Positions 58,294 to 64,000 of a stretch of DNA of 64,000 nt are shown here, piece after piece. A program made the position numbers and the translations under genes. The stretch comes from WHSW01 sp963759295 (GTDB lineage Bacteria; Actinomycetota; Thermoleophilia; Solirubrobacterales; 70-9), in NCBI GenBank assembly GCA_963759295.1, contig CAVWYT010000009.1, positions 23,464-87,463 of the forward strand. The letters run 5' to 3'. The notes below the pieces were generated by a model. It was not told the DNA's origin. It saw only the letters and a program-made list of their open reading frames with translations, and searched no databases. The first letter of the stretch is position 1. Every line of letters starts with the position of its first letter.

Positions 58294-58342
58294 TTAGCGT
58301 TTTGGGGCAAGCGCTAGGCGCCGCCCGGCCTTCGCTGCGACC

Positions 58343-59320
58343 CTACGGGCGCGCGCCCCAGAACGGGTTGACGCCCCGCAGGGTGTCCCGGGTGATCCGC
58401 TTGCGCACGGCGCCGCCGATCGTCCTGCGTGCCAGGTGCACGGTCGTCGCCCGCCCCGCGACGACGTAGACGATCTGGTTGCCGGACGGGCTGAACTTGG
58501 GCTCGAACGTGTAGTGCTTGCCGGGGTGGTTGAGGCGGCGCATGGCCGTCCCGTCGGGGGTAACCGTATACAGGCTGGAGTGGGTCTGCCCCTCCCAGGC
58601 GGAGTTGAACACGATCCGCCGGCCGTCGGGCGAGTAGTCCGGGTTTCCGGCGTTGAGCCGCCACGGCGTGATCCGGTGGGTGTCGAGCGAGTCGAGCTCG
58701 ACCGTGAAGATGGCCGACGCCAGCCTCGGACTGTTGAGGTCCTGGAACGTCCCCGCGAGCTGGGTCCCGTCCGGCGACCACGACCAGCCGCCCGCCTCGA
58801 GGCGGCGCTTGCCGTAGTCCGGCGAGTGCAGCAGCGTCCGCATGTGCGTTCCGTTGCGGTTCATGATCATCAGGTCGACGTGGTCGGCGTTGTCATCCAC
58901 TATCGGACCGAACGCGCGGTTGAAGACGATCTGGCGTCCGTCCGGTGACCACGCCGGCTCGCCGTCGCCCAGGCACTGGCCGGAGCAGCCGTGGCTCAGG
59001 TTGCGGACGTTGGCACCGCCGGTGCGCATCGTCAGCACCCGATCAGGGATGTTCGGCGGCGACCTGAGGACCGTGAACGCGATCCGCCCGCCGCGCGGCG
59101 AGACGTCCGGCACGACGGCGCCGTGCCTGTAGTTCGTGAGTACGCGGGCGTGCCGCCCGCGCGGGGTCACCGTGGTGATCTGGGGGGCGCGCCTGCTGGT
59201 GAAGTGCGCGAACACGATCCGGCCGTTGCGGCCAGCGAACGTCCCGGCGGTGGGGGTGGCGGCGATCAGGCCCGCGGCTGTGAGCGCCGTTCCGAGTTGC
59301 AGGGCTCTCCGCCCACCCAT
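58343..59320 (-). CDS. Exported PD40/TolB-like beta-propeller protein
   Basis: A 325-residue secreted protein. The N-terminus (LGTALTAAGLIAATPTAGTFA after basic residues) is a signal peptide. It contains repeated WD40-like PD40 blades, each with (S)PDGxxI(V/A)F: VSPRGGRIAFTVL, WSPDGRQIVFNRAF, WSPDGTQLAGTF, YSPDGRRIVFNSAW and FSPSGNQIVYV. A Cys pair (GCSGQCLGDGE) may form a disulfide. It is in the accessory segment past xerD. Function unknown; such propellers bind ligands or partners. Confidence 0.85.
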   Translation of the reverse strand: MGGRRALQLGTALTAAGLIAATPTAGTFAGRNGRIVFAHFTSRRAPQITTVTPRGRHARVLTNYRHGAVVPDVSPRGGRIAFTVLRSPPNIPDRVLTMRTGGANVRNLSHGCSGQCLGDGEPAWSPDGRQIVFNRAFGPIVDDNADHVDLMIMNRNGTHMRTLLHSPDYGKRRLEAGGWSWSPDGTQLAGTFQDLNSPRLASAIFTVELDSLDTHRITPWRLNAGNPDYSPDGRRIVFNSAWEGQTHSSLYTVTPDGTAMRRLNHPGKHYTFEPKFSPSGNQIVYVVAGRATTVHLARRTIGGAVRKRITRDTLRGVNPFWGARP

Positions 59321-59471
59321 GGGCCGACCTTCCCACAGAAGCGGGGAAAGTCAACCCGCGCGGATGGCTCTCGCGAGCCAACCGACTCGATACGTAGCCT
59401 TGGACTCGGTGAACGCACCAGCCCCGGGACCCGGCGAGCTCGACGCCTCAAGCCGCGTGAATCTCTCTCGC

Positions 59472-59685
59472 TCAGCGCCGCCACCGGGCCCACCAGTGCT
59501 CCACGGGGCCGAAGCAGCGCGTGCACTCAAGCGGGTCCGGGCAGCAGTTCTTGCCGATCGGGATGAACTCGTCGCCTCGTTGCCAGCCGATGATCTTGCC
59601 CTGGGACTCGATCGACGACCGCAATCTCCTCGTCGGTCAGCTCGCCAAGCTCGGCGAGGCGGATCTTCTCCGCACCGGGCTTCAT
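59472..59685 (-). pseudogene. Small Cys-rich protein gene, apparently split by a frameshift
   Basis: A start at 59685 gives KPGAEKIRLAELGELTDEEIAVVD, and one base out of frame, from about 59,624, the sequence continues SSIESQGKIIGWQRGDEF, IPIGKNCCPDPLECTRCFGP and VEHWWARWRR to a stop at 59472-59474. The second part, with CC...C..C and a Trp-rich end, looks like a real small metal-binding protein and also has its own TTG start at 59624. I know of no family. Either a one-base indel splits a gene of about 71 residues, or only the 50-residue part is translated. Confidence 0.4.
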
Positions 59686-59783
59686 AGCGACGCCGAAAAA
59701 AGACCAGTTTTCTTCACAGCGAGCAACGGCGGCGGTCTTCTGAGCGGGCAGTTCTTCTCTCGGCACCCTCCCCTCGGCAGCGA

Positions 59784-59789
59784 GATACT
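59784..59789 (+). promoter_or_regulatory. Promoter copy 1 of the SnoaL array
   Basis: GATACT within the repeated GCGAGATACTGCGCGGGCG, 9 bases before the ATG of copy 1. Confidence 0.5.
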
Positions 59790-59798
59790 GCGCGGGCG

Positions 59799-60210
59799 AT
59801 GTCGCAGGAGAACGTGGAGATCGCCCGGCGGTGTTTCGCCGCCTGGAATCGAGACGACCTCAATGCCTTTCTGGCCGAAATCGACCCCGAGGTCGTGTGG
59901 CACACGGCCAATCGAGGGGACCGCCGAAGGCGACGAGATGGTCTACCGAGGCCATGACGGGGCGCGGCAGATCTGGAAGGACTACCGCGGCGAGGTGTTC
60001 AGTTCGATCGAGTCCTGGGAAGACGAGCTGCTTGACCTTGGCGATTCGGTCTTGCGACTCGGTCACCTCAGAGTCACCGGACGGACCAGCGGGGTGGAGA
60101 TGGAGAGCGAGTTCGCCCAGCATGTCGTGATGCGCGACGGGTTGATCGTCTCCTCGCGTGACTACCTCAGCCGTGCCGAGGCCCTCAAAGCCGCTGGGCT
60201 GTCGGAGTAG
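59799..60210 (+). pseudogene. SnoaL-like protein, copy 1 (frameshifted)
   Basis: A nuclear transport factor 2-like small protein of the SnoaL group. The start frame gives SQENVEIARRCFAAWNRDD and DPEVVWHT; near 59,906 the homology moves one frame over (PIEGTAEGDEMVYRGHDG, QIWKDYRGEVFSSIESWED) and ends RAEALKAAGLSE at 60210. One extra base, or two missing, explains it. The fold is an alpha+beta cone with a small-molecule pocket; the ligand is unknown. It opens the first run of three copies and has the promoter repeat upstream. Confidence 0.75.
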
Positions 60211-60237
60211 GCGACGATGTCGGAGGAGAACGTGGAG
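60178..60237 (+). repeat. SnoaL array junction repeat, copies 1/2
   Basis: The 3' end of copy 1 plus the 5' end of copy 2. It matches the other junctions closely but has CTCAAAGCCGCTGGG in place of the commoner CTCGAAGCCGCCGGG and a longer GCGACG spacer. Confidence 0.7.
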
Positions 60238-60618
60238 GTCGTTCGTCGACTCTTCAAGGCGTACGCCGCTGGCGGAGTTGAGGCGGCGCTGTCGTTCTTC
60301 GCTCCCAGCGTCGTCCTCCACCCGTACCCCGAGTGGCCCGGACCTTCCGAGTACCGCGGTCATGATGGGATTCGGGCGCTGATGGCCGAGTGGATCGAGA
60401 ACTTCGACGACTTCGAGATGGAGGTCCACGAGATCCGCGAGGTCGAAGACAGGGTGCTGCTGCTCGCGGAGACCGTCGGGCGGATCAAGGGCTCGGGCGT
60501 GCCGATCCGCGAGCCGTTCGGGGCAATTTTCTGGGACTTCCGCGACGGCCAGATCGGCGCGGGCCGCACCTTCCTCACCTGGCGCGAAGCCCTCGAAGCC
60601 GCAGGGCTGTCGGAGTAG
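60217..60618 (+). CDS. SnoaL-like protein, copy 2
   Basis: An intact 133-residue NTF2-like protein. It begins SEENVEVVRRLFKAYAAGGVEAALSF, with the typical helix and FFAPSVVLHPYPEW strand, then EYRGHDGIRALMAEWIENFDDFEMEVHEI, a beta-sheet with VLLLAETVGRIKGSGVPIREPF and the shared ending WREALEAAGLSE. Joined to copies 1 and 3 by very short spacers, so cotranscribed. Candidate pocket residues are not conserved with SnoaL polyketide cyclase, so the catalytic role is open. Confidence 0.85.
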   Translation: MSEENVEVVRRLFKAYAAGGVEAALSFFAPSVVLHPYPEWPGPSEYRGHDGIRALMAEWIENFDDFEMEVHEIREVEDRVLLLAETVGRIKGSGVPIREPFGAIFWDFRDGQIGAGRTFLTWREALEAAGLSE

Positions 60619-60642
60619 GCGATGTCGGACGAGAACGTCGAG
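60586..60642 (+). repeat. SnoaL array junction repeat, copies 2/3
   Basis: The junction of stop and start with a GCG spacer; one base differs in the 3' tag (GCAGGG). Confidence 0.75.
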
Positions 60643-61089
60643 ATCGTGCGGCGCTTCAACGAGGCGGGGCAGCGATCCATCGACGCCTATTGGGAGAACC
60701 CGAGGTCGAGGCCGGCTGCGCTGGAGGCGGGAGATCTCGATCCGGAAACCGAGGCGGCGCTCGCCTTCCTCCATCCCGAGGTTGAGTACAACGCCGTGCC
60801 CGCCGCGCTGGAGGGCGGGACCGCGCGGGGCCACCTTGGCTGGTTGAGAGCCTGGGATGCGTTTCTGGGCGCGAGCGAGGCCTTCAGTTACACGATCCAC
60901 GAACTCGTGAACCTCGGAGGTGATGAGGTGTTCGTGGCAGGCGAAATCACCAGCGTTTGGAAGGGCAGCGGGATCACGCTGACCGAACCACGCTTCACGG
61001 TGTTCACCCTCCGAGACGGATTGATCGTCCGTGTGAATGCCTACCGCGACCGCGACGAAGCCCTCGAAGCCGCCGGGCTGTCGGAGTAA
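60622..61089 (+). CDS. SnoaL-like protein, copy 3
   Basis: 155 residues, the longest copy. Start SDENVEIVRRFNEAGQRSIDAYWENP; an inserted acidic stretch (AALEAGDLDPETEAALAF) precedes HPEVEYNAVPAAL, and the core has GHLGWLRAWDAFLGASEAFSYTIHELVNLG, EVFVAGEITSVWKGSG and RFTVFTLRDGLIVRVNAY, ending RDEALEAAGLSE. It closes the first run, with a gap of 77 bases to copy 4. Confidence 0.85.
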   Translation: MSDENVEIVRRFNEAGQRSIDAYWENPRSRPAALEAGDLDPETEAALAFLHPEVEYNAVPAALEGGTARGHLGWLRAWDAFLGASEAFSYTIHELVNLGGDEVFVAGEITSVWKGSGITLTEPRFTVFTLRDGLIVRVNAYRDRDEALEAAGLSE

Positions 61090-61151
61090 GCCAGCAGGCG
61101 GCGTTCTGGTCGTTCCATAGCACCTACTCAGCTCGGCCACGGTCATAGCGA

Positions 61152-61157
61152 GATACT
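61152..61157 (+). promoter_or_regulatory. Promoter copy 2 of the SnoaL array
   Basis: GATACT in the same repeated context, 9 bases before copy 4. Confidence 0.5.
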
Positions 61158-61166
61158 GCGCGGGCG

Positions 61167-61556
61167 ATGTCGCGGGAGAACGTTGAGCTGGTCCAGTCCT
61201 GGTTCAAACGCTGGAACGGAGGCGACCGGGACTTTTCGACGGATGAGCTGCACCCGGACTTTCAGGTCGTCAGCCGGCTCCAGCGCGAGCCGTATGAGGG
61301 GCGAGAGGGACTGCATCGATGGATGCTGGAGGTTGATGAGCAGTTCCGGGAGTGGGTGCTCGTCGGGGACGAGTGGCGCGATACGGGCAACCGCGTTGTT
61401 GTCCTCGGCCGGGTCCGACTTCGCGGGAAAGAGAGCGGTGTGGGGGTGGACCAGCCGCACGGATGGTTGGTCGAGTTCAAGGATGGCAAGGTCTTTCGGT
61501 TCCAACACTTCGCCCGACCGCGAGAGGCCCTCGAAGCCGCCGGGCTGTCGGAGTAG
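61167..61556 (+). CDS. SnoaL-like protein, copy 4
   Basis: 129 residues. Start SRENVELVQSWFKRWNGGDRDF; then HPDFQVVSRLQREPYEGREGLHRWMLEVDEQFREW, a sheet with NRVVVLGRVRLRGKESGVGVDQPHGWLVEF, KDGKVFRFQHFARPREALEAAGLSE at the end. Has its own promoter repeat and a 121-base gap after it, so it is a single-gene unit. Confidence 0.85.
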   Translation: MSRENVELVQSWFKRWNGGDRDFSTDELHPDFQVVSRLQREPYEGREGLHRWMLEVDEQFREWVLVGDEWRDTGNRVVVLGRVRLRGKESGVGVDQPHGWLVEFKDGKVFRFQHFARPREALEAAGLSE

Positions 61557-61662
61557 CTGCGCGGTCACGCCGCGACCTCGATCATCGACAGAGCGAGGCC
61601 CTCCGGTTTATCGGTGGAAGGGTGCGATCCGTGGCTCTGGCGGCCGGTCGGCCCCTGCGCGA

Positions 61663-61668
61663 GATACT
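61663..61668 (+). promoter_or_regulatory. Promoter copy 3 of the SnoaL array
   Basis: GATACT in the same repeated context, 9 bases before copy 5. Confidence 0.5.
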
Positions 61669-61677
61669 GCGCGGGCG

Positions 61678-62081
61678 ATGTCGCAGGAGAACGAAACGAC
61701 CGTTCGCGATGCGGTCGTGGCCTTCAACCGTGGCGACCTGGACGCCTGGCTCGACGAGTACTGGGCGGACGACATCGACTACCGGGCGGTCGAGGGTGCG
61801 CTCGATGACCACGGCCCGATGCACGGCAAGGACGCCATGCGCGCCTACTGGCAGGACTGGCTCGACACGTTCGATGACTTCAAGATCGAGCCGCTGGAGT
61901 TGATCGACGCGGGAGGGGACAGGTCGTCGCGGTGATGCGGATTAGCGGGCGGGCCAAGCTCAGCGGCGTTGAGACGGATCTGACCTTCGCCGTCGTCTAC
62001 ACGGTCCGCGACGGGAAGGTCGCGCGGGCCGCGAGTACTGGACCGGGACGAGGCCCTCGAAGCCGCCGGGCTGCGGAGTAG
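61678..62081 (+). pseudogene. SnoaL-like protein, copy 5 (multiple frameshifts)
   Basis: The start frame gives SQENETTVRDAVVAFNRGDLDAWLDEYWADDIDYRAVEG, DHGPMHGKDAMRAYWQDWLDTFDDFK and EPLELIDAGG, then stops at 61933-61935. Continuation (QVVAVMRISGRAKLSGVETDLTF, AVVYTVRDGKVAR) is in a second frame and the ending (DRDEALEAAGL) in a third, where the final TCG codon has lost its T. At least three single-base indels, so it is decayed. Confidence 0.75.
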
Positions 62082-62105
62082 GCGATGTCGCAGGAGAACG
62101 TGGAG
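62050..62105 (+). repeat. SnoaL array junction repeat, copies 5/6
   Basis: Junction repeat with one base lost in the 3' tag (GGGCTGCGG for GGGCTGTCGG). Confidence 0.8.
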
Positions 62106-62471
62106 ATGATTCGCCTGGGCTATGAAGCCGCGAGCCGCCGAGACTGGGACGGCGCGCTGAGCCACATGCACCCGGACATCGAGTGGGTGTCTCAGCGCAT
62201 GGGCACGTATCACGGTCGCAACGAGGTCAGGCGGTTCTTGGAAGAGACCGCCCAGCCGTTCGAGGAGGTCCTCCTCGCGGCCGAAGAGTTCTTCGAGCGG
62301 GGTGATCAGATCGTGGTTTTCGTCCACTTCCACGCCAGAGCCGCGGGCACCGAGGGCGTCATCGAAAACCGAATCGGACACGTGTGGACGGTGCGTGACG
62401 GAAAAGCGGTTGGTTGCCAGACCTTCCCCAGGCGGGAGGAGGCCCTCGAAGCCGCCGGGCTGTCGGAGTAG
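62085..62471 (+). CDS. SnoaL-like protein, copy 6
   Basis: 128 residues: SQENVEMIRLGYEAASRRDWDGALSHMHPDIEWVSQRMG, TYHGRNEVRRFLEETAQPFEEVLLAAEEFFERGDQ, VVFVHFHARAAGTEGVIENRIGHVWTV, then EEALEAAGLSE. Intact. The HxHxR-like strand differs from its neighbours, so its ligand may too. Confidence 0.85.
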   Translation: MSQENVEMIRLGYEAASRRDWDGALSHMHPDIEWVSQRMGTYHGRNEVRRFLEETAQPFEEVLLAAEEFFERGDQIVVFVHFHARAAGTEGVIENRIGHVWTVRDGKAVGCQTFPRREEALEAAGLSE

Positions 62472-62495
62472 GCGATGTCGCAGGAGAACGTGGAG
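62439..62495 (+). repeat. SnoaL array junction repeat, copies 6/7
   Basis: A consensus junction: GAGGCCCTCGAAGCCGCC..., stop TAG, GCG spacer, ATGTCGCAGGAGAACGTGGA. Confidence 0.85.
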
Positions 62496-62876
62496 TTCGT
62501 CCGGAACTTCTACGCGATGATCGACCGCGGCGACGCGGAAGCCTGGGACCTGCTTCCAGCGGATTTCGTGATCGATCTGTCGCGGCGGCTCATAGACCCC
62601 GTGATGCTTCGTGGGCCCGATGAAATGCGCGCCTTCTATCGCGACCTCGATGCGCCCTGGGCGGATGGGGCGAGGTTGGAAGTCGAAGAGCTGATCGACG
62701 CAGGCGACAAGGTGCTCGTGCTGATCCGCTTCGGCGGACGCGGCAAGATGAGCGGCGCTGAGGTTGAGGCTCTTGTCTGGAACCTGTGGACGTTCCGCGA
62801 TGGCGAGCCCGTCGGGTGGACCTACTTCGGAGAAGACCGGGCGGAAGCCCTCGAAGCCGCCGGGCTGTCGGAGTAG
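62475..62876 (+). CDS. SnoaL-like protein, copy 7
   Basis: 133 residues: SQENVEFVRNFYAMIDRGDAEAWDLLPADFVIDLSRR, GPDEMRAFYRDLDAPWADGARLEVEELIDAGDKVLV, FGGRGKMSGAEVEALVWNLW, then AEALEAAGLSE. Intact. Confidence 0.85.
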   Translation: MSQENVEFVRNFYAMIDRGDAEAWDLLPADFVIDLSRRLIDPVMLRGPDEMRAFYRDLDAPWADGARLEVEELIDAGDKVLVLIRFGGRGKMSGAEVEALVWNLWTFRDGEPVGWTYFGEDRAEALEAAGLSE

Positions 62877-62900
62877 GCGATGTCGCAGGAGAACGTCGAG
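62844..62900 (+). repeat. SnoaL array junction repeat, copies 7/8
   Basis: A consensus junction with two synonymous changes. Confidence 0.85.
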
Positions 62901-63299
62901 CTCGTGCGGCCGGGCGTGGAGGAGGGGCACACGTTCGCCGTGGACAACGAAGCCGCCTTCGCGCTCTACCACCCGGAGGTCCAGATTGACCTCAGCGGCG
63001 AGGCAGACGGGTGGGCACTCGATCCTTCTACGGACGCGAAGGCGTCCGCCAGTACATGCTCGATTGGCTGACCGCCTTCGGCGACTTCAAACTGATGTCG
63101 AGTAGAGTGGATTGAACGCCGCGACCAAGTCATCGTCGTGGTCCACAGCTACGGACGCGGGCCAGCCCAGAGTCAGTGCCCGTCGATATGCGGGCAGGCT
63201 TCACGTCTGGGGACCGTGCAGGACGGGAAGACTGCGTCGGCTTCAGACATTCGCAGAGCGAAGGCACAGGCGCTCGAAGCCGCCGGGCTGTCGGAGTAA
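62880..63299 (+). pseudogene. SnoaL-like protein, copy 8 (multiple frameshifts)
   Basis: Start frame: SQENVELVRPGVEEGHTFAVDNEAAFALYHPEVQIDLSGEADG. Homology moves frame near 63,020 (FYGREGVRQYMLDWLTAFGDFK), again near 63,105 (WIERRDQVIVVVHSYGRGP) and again before the ending (TVQDGKTASASDIRRAKAQALEAAGLSE, stop TAA at 63297). At least three indels. The conserved ends are intact while the core is broken. Confidence 0.72.
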
Positions 63300-63375
63300 G
63301 GCCCAGGGTTTTTGGACCCGGAGCGCCGGTCAGCCCGTCGCACCGCGCCGCGCAAAAGCGCGTGGTTCAGAGCGC

Positions 63376-63381
63376 GATACT
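63376..63381 (+). promoter_or_regulatory. Promoter copy 4 of the SnoaL array
   Basis: GATACT 8 bases before the GTG of copy 9, in a slightly diverged version of the repeated context. Confidence 0.4.
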
Positions 63382-63389
63382 GAGCGGGC

Positions 63390-63782
63390 GTGTCGCGGGA
63401 GAACGTGGAGATGATCCGGCGCGTCTATGAGGCGGCCGGGAGAGGCGACTTTGAGGCGGGATTTCGCGACGCTCACCCTGAATTCGAAGTCACGTTCAAA
63501 GCGGGACCGAACTCCGGGACACACCGGGGGCCGACGAGATACAGGCAGTTTTCGAGGACCTGCTGGCGGGGTTTGACTTCTGGGTCATGGAGCCGGTCGA
63601 GCTCATCGAGCAGGACGAGCGCGTCGTCGTCATCGTCAACAACCGCCTGCGGCCCAGGGAGGCACAGGCGGCGAGTTCGACTCCGGAACGGCCACATCTG
63701 GACGATCCGCAACGAAGCCATCTTGTCCGTTGGGTTCCCTTCCCCCGAGGAGGCCCTCGAAGCCGCCGGGCTGTCGGAGTAG
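63390..63782 (+). pseudogene. SnoaL-like protein, copy 9 (compensating frameshifts)
   Basis: The GTG frame is open to the end (130 residues) but only its ends are family-like: SRENVEMIRRVYEAAGRGDFEAGFRDAHPEFEV and RNGHIWTIRNEAILSVGF...EEALEAAGLSE. Between about 63,525 and 63,682 the sense frame is low-complexity (Ser/Arg-rich), while a shifted frame gives ADEIQAVFEDLLAGFDFWVMEPVELIEQDERVVVIVNN. Thus about three indels cancel out. An annotation pipeline would call this an intact gene, but the core is scrambled. Confidence 0.65.
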
Positions 63783-64000
63783 ACCCAGACGACCGCGCGA
63801 CCCGTCGAAGAAGGCTGCGTCAACATCAAAGAAGGAGTCGGCGCCTAAGCGGAAGAAGAGGCGCCACCCGTCGCCGACCGCGGTAACGCAGCGAGGGCGC
63901 GGCGCCGCCGCGGACGCCGGTAGTGCCCGACGTTCCCGGCGAGCGGGACCTCAGGGGCCCTGAGGGAGCGGTTTAGCGGAAGCAGAGCAGCGCATCAGGG
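63783..64000. other. Right-edge stretch without a convincing gene
   Basis: About 218 bases after the array. A plus-strand frame here would encode a Lys/Arg/Ser-rich run (KKAASTSKKESAPKRKKRR), but no start other than one inside copy 9 serves it. GC-rich inverted repeats (GGGGCC/CCTGAGG region near 63,945-63,965) are present. Nothing further is recognised. Confidence 0.5.

Noticed and set aside
59784..63782. Regularly spaced repeats, possible CRISPR array
   Set aside because: The spacing is about 390-470 bases and the intervals are coding SnoaL genes, not 30-40 base spacers.
63730..63963. Lys/Arg-rich frame past the array (KKAASTSKKESAPKRKKRR)
   Set aside because: It runs through copy 9 in a shadow frame and has no start of its own; low complexity alone is not evidence of a gene.

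Overview
The window is very GC-rich and densely coded, with most genes overlapping by ATGA, GTGA or TTGA. It looks like an actinobacterium, most likely of the class Thermoleophilia (Solirubrobacterales-like). This is inferred from the SteA/SteB cell-division pair, TlyA, an F420-type LLM oxidoreductase, DUF3866, and above all small SnoaL-like proteins that begin MSQENVE and end EALEAAGLSE. No rRNA, tRNA, insertion sequence or CRISPR array was recognised.

Bases 1-20,278 hold a housekeeping backbone: aspS (cut at the left edge), a structured RNA candidate resembling 6S RNA, an IscU-like/MnmA fusion, alaS, ruvX, mltG, aroE, a prepilin peptidase, aroC, an aroK-aroB fusion, aroQ and an M24 peptidase. 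A block of cell-surface and oxidoreductase genes (glycosyltransferase, NYN nuclease, phosphodiester glycosidase, flippase-like protein, MBL hydrolase) sits inside it. The backbone resumes at 31,914 with efp, nusB, a prenyl diphosphate synthase and, later, dxs.

Bases 20,320-31,853 interrupt the aro-efp order with a stress and redox block: an eRF1-like factor, a PEBP protein, an M42 peptidase, two universal stress proteins, a DosS/DevS-like double-GAF histidine kinase, a CBS protein, twin FAD oxidoreductases (the second frameshifted), a NarL-type regulator, a flavodoxin remnant and an exported bactofilin-like protein.

Bases 34,148-41,003 form a divergent redox locus. The minus-strand operon runs from two Ala/Pro-rich anchored proteins through ApbE, a bis-heme ferric-reductase-like membrane protein and a frameshifted ferredoxin reductase to a ferredoxin. 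The plus-strand operon encodes an OmpR-type regulator, its kinase, a small membrane protein and a haem-binding protein.

Bases 41,060-57,881 carry dxs, a small membrane gene behind a near-perfect CRP/FNR-type site, tlyA, nadK, a marR/MFS divergent pair, recN, steA, steB, an MraY/WecA-like gene, pyrG, an M20 peptidase, DUF3866, a Nudix hydrolase and xerD.

Bases 57,840-64,000 are accessory DNA. A truncated phage-type integrase abuts the 3' end of xerD, followed by a PD40 beta-propeller protein, a broken Cys-rich small gene and a tandem array of nine SnoaL-like genes. Their coding bodies differ widely, but their start and stop junctions are almost identical in DNA. Four or more members carry indels.

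Many genes have a TANNNT box ending 6-10 bases before the start codon and no Shine-Dalgarno sequence, so leaderless transcription appears common. Single-base frameshifts fall only in accessory genes, while the core genes are intact.
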